From positions 1 to 19,987 of the forward strand of contig CAZCDS010000091.1 of NCBI GenBank assembly GCA_964497585.1: DNA of 19,987 bases. Reading direction: 5' to 3'. Of this stretch, positions 1 to 8,354 are shown piece after piece. Each line of letters opens with the position of its first letter. Within the stretch, counting starts at the first letter, position 1. Made by a program: the position numbers and the translations under genes. Under the pieces are notes generated by a model that had not been told where the DNA came from, searched no databases, and saw only the letters and a program-made list of their open reading frames with translations. The DNA is from CAZCDS01 sp964497585 (GTDB lineage: Bacteria > Desulfobacterota > Desulfomonilia > Desulfomonilales > Desulfomonilaceae).

Positions 1-1664
1 ATGAATTTGGGATAATTGTGTATATGATACGGAGGCTTCAGGGGAAACGATGATAAACCTGCGCACATCCCAAGGGCGTCATCAATGTAGTGCATCTTCT
101 CCTGCCAGTCGACGATATCGCAGCACATTTGAACGGTAGGGTAGAAGGGCATCGAGTTTTCCCCACGTAGTTCCCAATCCAACAGATACTGCTTGAACTT
201 TTCATCAGGGACCTGGACCCAATCTTTTACAAATTCTTCTCTCTGCTCTCTCGTAGGAAAGGGCGCCTGGGGGAACTGCCCCTCGATCTGGGTAATGGTT
301 AACTTCTCGCCGGTGCAATACATGAGGAAATAGATGGGGTTCAGCATGGACAGCTTGAGAGGAAGCTGCTCATGTTTCTTGATAGTATTATGGGCATAGG
401 CCTCGGCTCCGTTGCCGATCTGTTTGGCCGCCCAATAGGTGCCGTTTGCAAGCACGTCGCCAATCCCCTCACGCCGAACAATCCTGTCGAGCAGCCAGTA
501 GAATCTTCCTTCATTGTCCGCCGGCATCCCCGGGAAGTCCTCGTCGGTCAGAATGCCGTTCTCGTAGAGCTCAAGGGCAAAGGCCATGACCTGTGGACAG
601 GAGAATCCGTCCACCCCGTATTCCGTGGCCCTCTGCGCAATACGCAAGCCGAAATCCAGGTCGGAAAAGGCAGCCATGGTATAGGTCAGCTTGGAGAAGC
701 ATTTCATCATGTAGGTCGGCAGCCCCGGAGGAGAAATGGTTGCGCCGCATGTCATGGGACAGTTGTAGCAACTGATCAGACGTGTCCGCATGCTATCGAG
801 AGTCACCATCCACTGCTGAGCGACTTCCTCGGTCCAGAAATCTTTTCTGCGGACACGTGAATTTCCCCACATGAAATTCTCCGTGTGCCACTTTTCATCA
901 TGCATCTTCATCTCCTGGGGCGAGCCGAGTCCCTCAAAAATGGGCATAACTCCGGGAATGGGGTTGTCGTTACGGTGTCTTATGTAACCCAATACTTCAT
1001 TGCAGAGCCCCATATACTCTTCCGGCCGAGCGACATTGATGTCCTTGGTTCCTCGAACAACAATCGCCTTGACCCCTTTGTCCCCCATGACCGCGCCGAT
1101 CCCGCCGCGACTCGCGCTGGACCTGCCCTGTTCGATGGATGCGAAATAGACCCTGTTTTCACCGGCGAGGCCTATGGCGGCCACCTGGGCTTTCGGCTCG
1201 TTCAACTCTTCTCGAATAAGCTGTGCCGTTTCAACAGTGCCTTTACCCCGTAAATGAGAGGCGTCACGGATCTCCACCTTGTCGTTGTTGATCCACAGAT
1301 AGGCCAGATCCGGAGACTTGCCGCGAAGGATCACTTTGTCATAGCCCGCGTACTTCAGTTCCGGCGCGAAAAAGCCGCCCATCATGGAGAACGCCATGAG
1401 CCGGGTTTGCGGGGAAATGGTGGTAACGATGGTGCGATTGCAGCCGGTGGCCGGTGTGCCGCAGAGAAGACCGGCTGCGAATATGAGGAGATTGTCCGGA
1501 GAAAAGGGCTCGACTTCGGGAGGCACCCTCTCCCATAAAATCTTCGCGTTAGTACCCAAGCCCCCCAGATAAAGCTCGGTGTCTCTCGGGTCCGTTTCCA
1601 CGCGCTCAATGTTTCCTCGAGTCAGATCGACTTCCAAATTATACCCTGTTTCTGCGTACCTCAT
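1..1664 (-). CDS. bamB: BamB-like class II benzoyl-CoA reductase catalytic subunit (AOR family), 3' end cut by window edge
   Basis: Tungsten-bis-pterin enzyme of the aldehyde:ferredoxin oxidoreductase family. BamB is the catalytic subunit of the ATP-independent benzoyl-CoA reductase that dearomatises the ring in the cytoplasm of obligate anaerobes. The frame is open from ATG at 1664 to the left edge: 554 codons, of about 650 usual for BamB. The start is preceded by a purine-rich GGGGTAAGAGAG. The N-terminus reads MRYAETGYNLEVDLTRG, followed by GGLGTNAK and LLCGTPATGCNRT. The four [4Fe-4S] cysteines are present: C299, C302 and C306 (CYNCPMTC) and C534 (DALGMCAG). The segments KLSMLNPIYFLMYCTGEK and SSFPLKPPYHIHNYPKF match my recollection of BamB rather than of archaeal AOR. 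BamC and the other Bam subunits would lie downstream, outside the window. The alternative is a generic AOR-family enzyme. Family certain; BamB assignment likely. Confidence 0.82.
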   Translation of the reverse strand, partial: MRYAETGYNLEVDLTRGNIERVETDPRDTELYLGGLGTNAKILWERVPPEVEPFSPDNLLIFAAGLLCGTPATGCNRTIVTTISPQTRLMAFSMMGGFFAPELKYAGYDKVILRGKSPDLAYLWINNDKVEIRDASHLRGKGTVETAQLIREELNEPKAQVAAIGLAGENRVYFASIEQGRSSASRGGIGAVMGDKGVKAIVVRGTKDINVARPEEYMGLCNEVLGYIRHRNDNPIPGVMPIFEGLGSPQEMKMHDEKWHTENFMWGNSRVRRKDFWTEEVAQQWMVTLDSMRTRLISCYNCPMTCGATISPPGLPTYMMKCFSKLTYTMAAFSDLDFGLRIAQRATEYGVDGFSCPQVMAFALELYENGILTDEDFPGMPADNEGRFYWLLDRIVRREGIGDVLANGTYWAAKQIGNGAEAYAHNTIKKHEQLPLKLSMLNPIYFLMYCTGEKLTITQIEGQFPQAPFPTREQREEFVKDWVQVPDEKFKQYLLDWELRGENSMPFYPTVQMCCDIVDWQEKMHYIDDALGMCAGLSSFPLKPPYHIHNYPKF

Positions 1665-1717
1665 CTCTCTTACCCCTTACAGGCGACATACGATACCTGT
1701 TTCCGCTTATGTACAGT

Positions 1718-1735
1718 CCAATATCCGTATATTGG
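1718..1735. promoter_or_regulatory. Perfect inverted repeat upstream of the bamB-like gene, candidate operator
   Basis: CCAATAT-ccgt-ATATTGG: 7-bp arms that match perfectly around a 4-bp centre, AT-rich in a GC-rich context. It lies 54 bp upstream of the bamB-like start, where a regulator would bind. The identity of the regulator is unknown. The double TetR protein encoded at 13054-14256 is one candidate. Confidence 0.45.
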
Positions 1736-2725
1736 GAACGTATTCTTCCTCCATCCATTCCGCAGTGGTACCATCCTGACCATCGTTCTCTCACGTCCTG
1801 CATCGACTGTACCAGAGTTCTCGGAAGCTGGTAATAACTGAGTTTTCCTGCGGGAAAAGAACGAATCTGCACATGGCTACGCGCGCTCTCGCCAAGTCTT
1901 CCTGAGGGAACACCTTTGTTTTTGGCCCGTTGGCCCGGGATCTCCTTAGACGGATTGCCCGTTCAGCCCCTCTCAATACCGCCTCGTGAGAGAGGCTCGA
2001 GACTCGGAGCCGGAGGCTACCAAGTGCTCGGAAAACGAACGAATGCGAGTTCACCGGAGTTTTGATTTTGTGGGATCTCTCATCTAAGGCAGGCAGCGCT
2101 GCCCTTTTGTCGAACTCGGGATCTTGAGGAAGAAAGGGAAGGAAGTGCACACTTGAGGAGGGGACGGCGAAGGTAGAGGTGCAAGTCGCGTGCTGAGCCT
2201 GCTCAGTTTTCGCTTTATGTGGGAGTGATCCATTAAACCTTCTCATGGCCGGGGGGGTGATTTCCCACTTGACTGCGGATCGGCACAGGTTCGACGGGCA
2301 ATCACGCCGCTTCGGATCAAGGAGTGCGGGGCATTCTGCTCATGGATGAGAGGCGGAGGAGATGGGTTGTTGGCCGATGCCTCATGTGTTTCGGTTAGCG
2401 AAGACCAATAGGGGAAGGAGAAGGCAACCGCGTGTAGTCACGTAGATCCTGGCACAGCACTCGCAAGCGCTGAGTGACCTGCTTGTCTCCCATGCGGGAA
2501 GCTACAATGAGAACCACGTCGGCTCGAGCCGCCTTGTAGTGGGTAGCTGTGTATGGTCTTGATTTGTCAACGAGAATCTGCTCCTCGGCGCAGGAAGCCG
2601 CACTGATGAAGGGGCTTGTACGCGACATTGCAGCTTCCTGCTACTGGAGGCAACCCTGTATCTCACCTCCATTTCACGGTCAACCAATATAGTATGTAAC
2701 CGTATCTGTGCGATAGCGTACTTTT
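1736..2725. other. Gene-poor spacer between the bamB-like gene and the first molybdopterin oxidoreductase
   Basis: About 1 kb with no recognisable gene. Open frames exist on the minus strand (for example 1791-2246 and 2395-2628), but their translations are rich in Arg, Ser and Pro and low in complexity, resemble no family I know, and lack a convincing ribosome binding site. The last 25-30 bp before 2726 resemble the sequence just beyond the stop of the second paralogue (near 5880-5903), marking the edge of the duplicated unit. Nothing else is seen. Confidence 0.5.
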
Positions 2726-4966
2726 CTACTCAGTTACCTCAAGAGTTTGTGCGTTGGCAAAAGGTATCTCAGATATATCGGCCTTGTAGACCTTGCACTG
2801 GACAGTCCTAAGCGTCCATGATCCCAGGGCAGGATCGACAAATTCCGGAGCCTCCGGGGTGAGTAGGTTTATGTTGGAAATCCAGGCGCCGTGGAGCCAC
2901 GGCTCTTCAGCCGGAAGCTCGGGGAACCACCACCCGTGTTGGGCGTGTACCACATCAGGATCGATGTCATCCATGTACTTGCACTGTTGGATAATTCTCC
3001 CCTCCCTGGTTTCGATCCACACCCAATCACCTTCCTGGATCCCGGCCTTTGCTGCGGTGTCGGGATGCATCTCCATTTTCGGATAGGGATACCTCTTCCG
3101 GAAGGTCCGAATGTTGCGAAATTCGGAGTGGAAATAGGGCATGAACCTGGCGCCCGTAATGAGGATGTAAGGATACTCTTCGATCACCTCCGGCGTGCTT
3201 ACCGGGCTCTCCGGCGGTTCAATGTACCGAGGAAGGGGATCATAGCCGAGTTCCTCGAGGATGGTCGAGCAAAACTCTACCTTCCCGGTAGGGGTCCCGA
3301 ATCCCGTCTTTTCATACTTCTTGAATTCTCTGGTCTCCGGGAACCATTTCTCCATCTCCAGGAGCTTCGAGAAGGTTAACCCCATCGGCTTGAGGCGATA
3401 GTCATAATACTCTCTGACGCTCTCCCAAGCCCAATAGTCTGCTTGGCCAAGCCGCTCACCAATCCCTTTGAAAAAATCGTAGTCGTCGCGTCTGTCATAT
3501 TCTCCCGGCATTGTCTTCGGCAACGCCCGTTCCCCCGCCTCCAGCAAGGGCGTGGTATTATGGTAGTTCCACACGAAGTCCCTTTCCAGCCACTCCGCTC
3601 CCGGCAGCACGTAATCGGCCAACTGCGCTGAGGGAGTCCAGACCTTGTCAATCACCACATAGAGGTCGAGATTCGTGAGCGCCTTGTGCACCAGCTTCGT
3701 GTTAGGGAGCGTGATCATGGGATTGCAGGCCACGCCGAGAAGGGCCTTTACCGGATAGGGGTCGCCGTAGGCCATTGCCCGGAGGATCGGAGGAGCCGAC
3801 GAGACCTTGTTCGCCCCCTGGAAATCACAGCGTTTCCCCCACACTTTCATGACGTTCTGCTGAATCAGCTCATATCCGTCCGAGGCGAAGAGCCTGTATT
3901 CTTTTCCTATCTGCTTTTGGGCCTGTTCACGGCTAAGGATCTCGGGCAGCTCTATTTCGTGCTCAGTGATCCAGGGCGCCGGTCCCATGAGTTCCTCCCC
4001 GCCTTCAACATCGATGAGCCCCACGAGTGCGGGCATCAGATACCGGGCGAGGAGCGGTTGCAGCGAATTAGGCTGGTGGGCGACACCCATACCCTCCATC
4101 ACGCAGGATGGCTTTTCCGTAGCATACAAACGCGCCACCTTTATGATGTCGTCAGCGGAAATCCGCGTAATCTCAGAGACTTTGTCTGGGGGATAGTCTT
4201 TCAGCCTTTCCGCCAACTCCTTGAATCCGTGAGTCCACTTCTCCACGAATTCCCTGTCATACAGATTCTCCTCGACGATCACGTGCATCATGCCGAGGAG
4301 AAAGGCCGCATCAGTGCCAGGTCTTATCTTGAGCCAGATGTCTGCGTCCCGAGCAATCTGAGAGTAACGCGGATCCACGGCTATGAGATGTACGCCTCTC
4401 TTACGAGCCTCGTTGAGCGCATCTCTTATCGTCTGGTGCCCTGGACCCGGGTTACGCCCAATCATGATGACACACTTGACCTTCTGGAGTTTCTCCACAT
4501 TCATCCAGTACGGCCACCATCCCAGAACCATGCAGGCAACCACGGCCGAATTTCCGTGGCAGATCATGGTTTGTCCCACGTTGTTCGGACTGCCGAAAAG
4601 ATTGAGGAATCGATAACGGAATTCTTCGTAGGTTCGGCTTGTTCCGTGCTCGGTGCACACGGTTTCCGCGCCATGCTCGTCCCTGATTTTGGAAAGCTTT
4701 TCCGCAATCTCGTCAAACGCCTGTTCCCAGGTTATCTGTTGCCAGCGGTTAGCGCCCCTGTCTCCCATACGCTTCATAGGAAACGTCGTTCTCGTGGGAT
4801 TATAGAAGATCTCTCTTGCCCTACTCCAACGAGGGCAGCCCTTAATGGGTGACTTGCTGACGCCGAGAAGCCTCCCATCCTTGACATACACTTCGAGCCT
4901 GCAACGCGGTTTGCACCAGAAGCACATCGAGTGCTTGACTTCGGCTCCTTCATAAGCCTTTTCCAT
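2726..4966 (-). CDS. DMSO-reductase-family molybdopterin (Mo/W) oxidoreductase, tandem copy 1
   Basis: Cytoplasmic bis-pterin Mo/W enzyme of 746 residues with no Tat signal. The ATG at 4966 is chosen because AAAGGAGAGA precedes it; the frame extends 10 codons further upstream without a ribosome site. The N-terminal [4Fe-4S] motif is C15-x2-C18-x3-C22-x21-C44. The presumptive metal ligand is C136 in ICHGNSA, as in acetylene hydratase-like enzymes. A C-terminal pterin-binding domain follows, with HPDTAAKAGIQEGDWVWIET and HGWWFPE (about residues 620-690). The length is close to acetylene hydratase (about 730), but the residue after the second cluster Cys is Lys19, not the Asp that catalyses acetylene hydration, so that reaction is unlikely. 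By hand count it is about 92 % identical to the copy at 5904-8147. Substrate unknown; context suggests an aromatic or CoA-bound intermediate. Confidence 0.85.
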   Translation of the reverse strand: MEKAYEGAEVKHSMCFWCKPRCRLEVYVKDGRLLGVSKSPIKGCPRWSRAREIFYNPTRTTFPMKRMGDRGANRWQQITWEQAFDEIAEKLSKIRDEHGAETVCTEHGTSRTYEEFRYRFLNLFGSPNNVGQTMICHGNSAVVACMVLGWWPYWMNVEKLQKVKCVIMIGRNPGPGHQTIRDALNEARKRGVHLIAVDPRYSQIARDADIWLKIRPGTDAAFLLGMMHVIVEENLYDREFVEKWTHGFKELAERLKDYPPDKVSEITRISADDIIKVARLYATEKPSCVMEGMGVAHQPNSLQPLLARYLMPALVGLIDVEGGEELMGPAPWITEHEIELPEILSREQAQKQIGKEYRLFASDGYELIQQNVMKVWGKRCDFQGANKVSSAPPILRAMAYGDPYPVKALLGVACNPMITLPNTKLVHKALTNLDLYVVIDKVWTPSAQLADYVLPGAEWLERDFVWNYHNTTPLLEAGERALPKTMPGEYDRRDDYDFFKGIGERLGQADYWAWESVREYYDYRLKPMGLTFSKLLEMEKWFPETREFKKYEKTGFGTPTGKVEFCSTILEELGYDPLPRYIEPPESPVSTPEVIEEYPYILITGARFMPYFHSEFRNIRTFRKRYPYPKMEMHPDTAAKAGIQEGDWVWIETREGRIIQQCKYMDDIDPDVVHAQHGWWFPELPAEEPWLHGAWISNINLLTPEAPEFVDPALGSWTLRTVQCKVYKADISEIPFANAQTLEVTE

Positions 4967-4974
4967 GGTTTCTC
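4593..4974. repeat. 382-bp tract identical to 7774-8155 (within tandem paralogues, copy 1)
   Basis: This stretch covers codons 1 to about 124 plus the ribosome-binding region of copy 1. I compared it base by base with 7774-8155 (offset 3181) and found no difference. Flanking sequence diverges at once: g/a at 4592 versus 7773, and t/c at 4975 versus 8156. The remainder of the genes differs at many positions. This fits recent gene conversion or strong constraint on the N-terminal cluster domain. Confidence 0.8.
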
Positions 4975-4994
4975 TCCTTTCTGACAAGTGTGCC

Positions 4995-5021
4995 AAATTA
5001 CGGTGAAACTACCACCTGCAA
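4995..5021 (-). promoter_or_regulatory. Weak promoter-like pair conserved upstream of both tandem copies (copy 1)
   Basis: Minus-strand TTGCAG, 15 bp, TAATTT. The same two hexamers at the same spacing recur ahead of copy 2 (8176-8202), although neighbouring bases have changed. The spacing is shorter than the sigma70 optimum, so this is tentative. Confidence 0.25.
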
Positions 5022-5039
5022 TGGCTCAATTAGCTCGCG

Positions 5040-5401
5040 CTTCGGGTGAGGGCGAATCTCTCCTTCGCCTCAGTTGCCCCGTGGTACGGGCAGCGCTCAC
5101 AGGGACCGTTCGAATTTGGTTGGGGAAGATTACCGTTTCCACTCCTGCCCCAGAGACATCCCAAGCGATGGGAACTCGTGTAGGCCTCGGATGACGGTTC
5201 ATCGGAAAAAGTCACTTGAATCGATCCCGTGATTCCGCTCTTCTCTCCGGCGCCCCGATGAAACGAGGGCGGCCCGATTGCACGTCTCACGCTCACCAAC
5301 TCTTGACAAGATCATGACCTGAGAAAGGCTCGTCACGGCTTTCAACCAAGATAGCCCCCTGAAGCCTTACCACCTCGAAGAGCCAGGTGATTGATGGTTA
5401 T
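5040..5401. other. Spacer between tandem copies, no gene seen
   Basis: Homology between the two copies' leaders fades near 5040 (copy 1) and 8220 (copy 2). From there to 5401 I see no coding signal, RNA gene or strong dyad. Confidence 0.4.
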
Positions 5402-5848
5402 TCACTCCAGACTAGACTCCGGACTGAGGCGATCGGACGGGATAAAGCCTGAGCGACGGAGGAACATCGTCATATTCTTTTCAGACCATCTCACCAGTGT
5501 CCGGATGGTTCTATACCGGTTCTCGAGAGTTCTCACGGATTGACGCTTCCGGGGACACCATGAAGAATGGCGCCCCCGCTCGGAGTTGACGGTTCCATTT
5601 CGCGTCCATTTGCGAGAACCCGTATAGCGCCCGGTTTTCTTATCTGATCCCGGGACTGTTCCAACGGTTTCGCGGCGATACCCTTGCCCGGCGCCATTGG
5701 TGGCGACGGCCGGTTTGTCCTTGTAGTATTCAGGCTTTGAAGTCCTGAAATGCATGTTGTCACTATTCGTGACGGCGTCCACGTCTTCTTCTCGCATACT
5801 CCGTGTTTTGATGTTTTCAAGGCCAATTCCCCGCAGTTTCATTGACAT
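5402..5848 (-). pseudogene. Possible decayed GNAT acetyltransferase
   Basis: An open frame of 148 codons. Its N-terminal part (ENIKTRSMREEDVDAV, then KPEYYKDK) resembles the first strand and helix of GNAT acetyltransferases. Its C-terminal part (TIRTLVRWSEKNMTMFLRRS, then GF) resembles the last GNAT segment. The middle, where the acetyl-CoA loop (Q/RxxGxG/A) should lie, is low-complexity Arg/Thr/Ser/Gly-rich and carries no such motif. I infer a degraded gene with compensating frameshifts or deletions lying between the two duplicated enzymes. It could instead be chance similarity in a non-coding spacer. Confidence 0.35.
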
Positions 5849-5903
5849 TGCGCCAAATGATCACGGATCATGCGGGGGCGTGTTTGCGCCATAGCGCGCC
5901 AAG

Positions 5904-8147
5904 TCAGTCGGGCACCTCAAGTGTTTGTGTGCTGGCAAATGGTGGTATCTTAGATATATCCGCCTTGTAGACCTTGCACTGGACAGTCCTGAGCGTCCAT
6001 GATCCCAGGGCGGGATCGACAAATTCCGGGGCCTCCGGCGTGAGTAGGTTTATGTTGGAAATCCAGGCTCCGTGCAGCCATGGCTCTTCACCCGGAAGCT
6101 CGGGGAACCACCACCCGTGTTGGGCGTGTACCACGTCAGGATCGATGTCATCCATGAACTTGCACTGTTGGATAATTCTCCCCTCCCTGGTTTCGATCCA
6201 CACCCAATCCCCTTCCTGGATCCCGGCCTTTGCCGCGGTGTCGGGATGCATCTCCATTTTCGGATACGGATACCTCTTACGGAAGGTGTGAATGTTGCGA
6301 AATTCGGAGTGGAAATAAGGCATGAATCTGGCGCCGGTAATGAGGATGTACGGATATTCTTCGAGCACCTCCGGCGTGCTTACCGGGCTCTCAGGCGGTT
6401 CAATGTACCGGGGGAGGGGGTCATAGCCGAATTCCTCAAGGATGGTCGAGTAAAACTCTACCTTGCCGGTAGGGGTCCCGAAGCCCGTCTTTTCATATTT
6501 CTTGAATTCTCTGGTCTTCGGAAACCATTTCCCCATCTCCAAGAGTTTCTCGAAGGTTAGCCCCATCGGCTTCAGACGATAGTCATAATGTTCCCTGACG
6601 TTTTCCCATTTCCAGTAATCCGCCTGGCCAAGCCGCTCACCAATCCCTTTGAAGAAATCGTAGTCGTCGCGTCTGTCATATTCTCCCGGCATTGTCTTAG
6701 GCAACGCCTGTTCCCCTGCCTCGAGCAAAGGCGTGGTATTGTGGTAATTGAAAACGAAGTCCCTTTCCAGCCATTCTGCGGCGGGTAGCACGTAATCGGC
6801 CAACTGTGCTGACGGAGTCCAGACTTTGTCAATTACCACATAGAGATCGAGATTCCGGAGCGCCTTGTGCACGAGCTTTGTGTTGGGCAGCGTGACCATG
6901 GGATTGCAGGCCACCCCAATAAGGGCCCTCACCTGATAGGGGTCGCCGTATGCCATTGCCCGCAAGAGCGAGGGAGCGGAAGACAGCTTGTTGCAACCCT
7001 GGAGATCACAGCGCTTCCCCCATACTCTCATGACGTTCTCTTGGATACGGTCGTAGCCTGCCGCGGCAAAGAGCCTGTATTCTTTTCCGATTTGCTTTTC
7101 GGCCTGCTCGCGGCTGAGGATCTCAGGCAACTCGACCTCGCACTCATTGATCCATGGCGCCGGTCCCATAAGTTCCTCCCCGCCTTCAACATCAATGAGT
7201 CCCAAGAGTGCGGGCATCAGATATCGGGCAAGAAGCGGTTGCAGGGAATTAGGCTGGTGGGCGACACCCATGCCCTCCATGATGCAGGACGGCTTCTCCG
7301 TCGCATACAAACGCGCTACCTTTATGATGTCGTCAGCAGAAATCCTGGTAATCTGGGAGACTTTGTCCGGGGGATAGTCTTTCAGCCTTTCCGCCAACTC
7401 CTTAAAGCCATGAGTCCACTTTTCCACGAATTCCTTGTCATACAGATTCTCCTCGACGATCACGTGCATCATGCCGAGGAGAAAGGCCGAATCAGTGCCA
7501 GGTCTTATCTTGAGCCAGATGTCTGCGTCCCGCGCAATCTGAGAGGAGCGTGGATCCACGGCTATGAGACGCGCCCCTCTCTTGCGAGCTTCGTTGAGCC
7601 CGTCTCTTATCGTCTGGTGTCCTACACCTGGGTTGCGCCCCATCATGATGACACAGTTGACCTTTTGGAATTTCTCCACATTCATCCAGTAGGGCCACCA
7701 TCCCAGGGTCATGCAGGCAACCACGGCCGAGTTGCCGTGACAGATGTGCCCCTGGCCAACGTTGTTCGGACTACCGAAAAGATTGAGGAATCGATAACGG
7801 AATTCTTCGTAGGTTCGGCTTGTTCCGTGCTCGGTGCACACGGTTTCCGCGCCATGCTCGTCCCTGATTTTGGAAAGCTTTTCCGCAATCTCGTCAAACG
7901 CCTGTTCCCAGGTTATCTGTTGCCAGCGGTTAGCGCCCCTGTCTCCCATACGCTTCATAGGAAACGTCGTTCTCGTGGGATTATAGAAGATCTCTCTTGC
8001 CCTACTCCAACGAGGGCAGCCCTTAATGGGTGACTTGCTGACGCCGAGAAGCCTCCCATCCTTGACATACACTTCGAGCCTGCAACGCGGTTTGCACCAG
8101 AAGCACATCGAGTGCTTGACTTCGGCTCCTTCATAAGCCTTTTCCAT
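5904..8147 (-). CDS. DMSO-reductase-family molybdopterin (Mo/W) oxidoreductase, tandem copy 2
   Basis: Paralogue of the gene at 2726-4966, 747 residues. The ATG at 8147 is chosen because of the AAAGGGGAGA just upstream; a 28-codon open extension has no ribosome site. The cluster cysteines C15, C18, C22 and C44 and metal-ligand C136 are all kept, so both copies should be active enzymes. The first ~129 residues are identical to copy 1, then about 57 substitutions and one indel are scattered to the end. The change closest to the active site is residues 133-134, GH here against TM in copy 1, right before ICHGNSA. Other changes include F for W in DFVxNYHN and C for A in QGxNK. As in copy 1, Lys follows the second cluster Cys, against acetylene hydration. 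No small electron-transfer subunit is adjacent, so the partner is unknown. Confidence 0.85.
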   Translation of the reverse strand: MEKAYEGAEVKHSMCFWCKPRCRLEVYVKDGRLLGVSKSPIKGCPRWSRAREIFYNPTRTTFPMKRMGDRGANRWQQITWEQAFDEIAEKLSKIRDEHGAETVCTEHGTSRTYEEFRYRFLNLFGSPNNVGQGHICHGNSAVVACMTLGWWPYWMNVEKFQKVNCVIMMGRNPGVGHQTIRDGLNEARKRGARLIAVDPRSSQIARDADIWLKIRPGTDSAFLLGMMHVIVEENLYDKEFVEKWTHGFKELAERLKDYPPDKVSQITRISADDIIKVARLYATEKPSCIMEGMGVAHQPNSLQPLLARYLMPALLGLIDVEGGEELMGPAPWINECEVELPEILSREQAEKQIGKEYRLFAAAGYDRIQENVMRVWGKRCDLQGCNKLSSAPSLLRAMAYGDPYQVRALIGVACNPMVTLPNTKLVHKALRNLDLYVVIDKVWTPSAQLADYVLPAAEWLERDFVFNYHNTTPLLEAGEQALPKTMPGEYDRRDDYDFFKGIGERLGQADYWKWENVREHYDYRLKPMGLTFEKLLEMGKWFPKTREFKKYEKTGFGTPTGKVEFYSTILEEFGYDPLPRYIEPPESPVSTPEVLEEYPYILITGARFMPYFHSEFRNIHTFRKRYPYPKMEMHPDTAAKAGIQEGDWVWIETREGRIIQQCKFMDDIDPDVVHAQHGWWFPELPGEEPWLHGAWISNINLLTPEAPEFVDPALGSWTLRTVQCKVYKADISKIPPFASTQTLEVPD

Positions 8148-8155
8148 GGTTTCTC
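7774..8155. repeat. 382-bp tract identical to 4593-4974 (within tandem paralogues, copy 2)
   Basis: Partner of the tract at 4593-4974. It comprises the 5' end of copy 2 and its ribosome-binding region. Beyond it the leaders stay similar but imperfect to about 8220, then lose resemblance. Confidence 0.8.
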
Positions 8156-8175
8156 CCCTTTCTGACAAGTGTGAC

Positions 8176-8202
8176 AAATTACAGCGAAACTGCCCCCTGC
8201 AA
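8176..8202 (-). promoter_or_regulatory. Weak promoter-like pair conserved upstream of both tandem copies (copy 2)
   Basis: Minus-strand TTGCAG, 15 bp, TAATTT, matching 4995-5021. Conservation of the hexamers amid substitutions is the only argument for function. Confidence 0.25.
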
Positions 8203-8354
8203 TGACTCAACTGTCGCGCACCACAGGTCAAAGCGAGTCTCGTATGCGTATAAGCGCGCCGTGGAAGGAGGCACGTTTCGCGAACGTCTCCACCATGTTG
8301 GCAGAAGATGGCCTAGTGAACCTTCTTTTTCGCGCAATCCCAAACGCGGCGTTC

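Noticed and set aside
1791..2246. 151-codon minus-strand frame
   Set aside because: Arg/Ser/Pro-rich translation without motifs, no convincing start signal; a chance frame in GC-rich DNA.
2395..2628. 77-codon minus-strand frame that looked briefly like a transposase fragment
   Set aside because: No catalytic motif, no terminal inverted repeats, no homologous partner in the window.
3686..4852. Long plus-strand frame (388 codons) and its twin at 6867-8033
   Set aside because: Both are antisense shadows of the two molybdopterin genes; the twin exists because the genes are duplicated.
4980..5000. Sigma54-type promoter (TGGCAC on the minus strand) before copy 1
   Set aside because: The -12 element is at the wrong spacing and the GG is lost in the otherwise conserved copy 2 leader.
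2726..8147. Annotation of the two paralogues as acetylene hydratases
   Set aside because: The catalytic Asp after the second cluster Cys is Lys in both copies.
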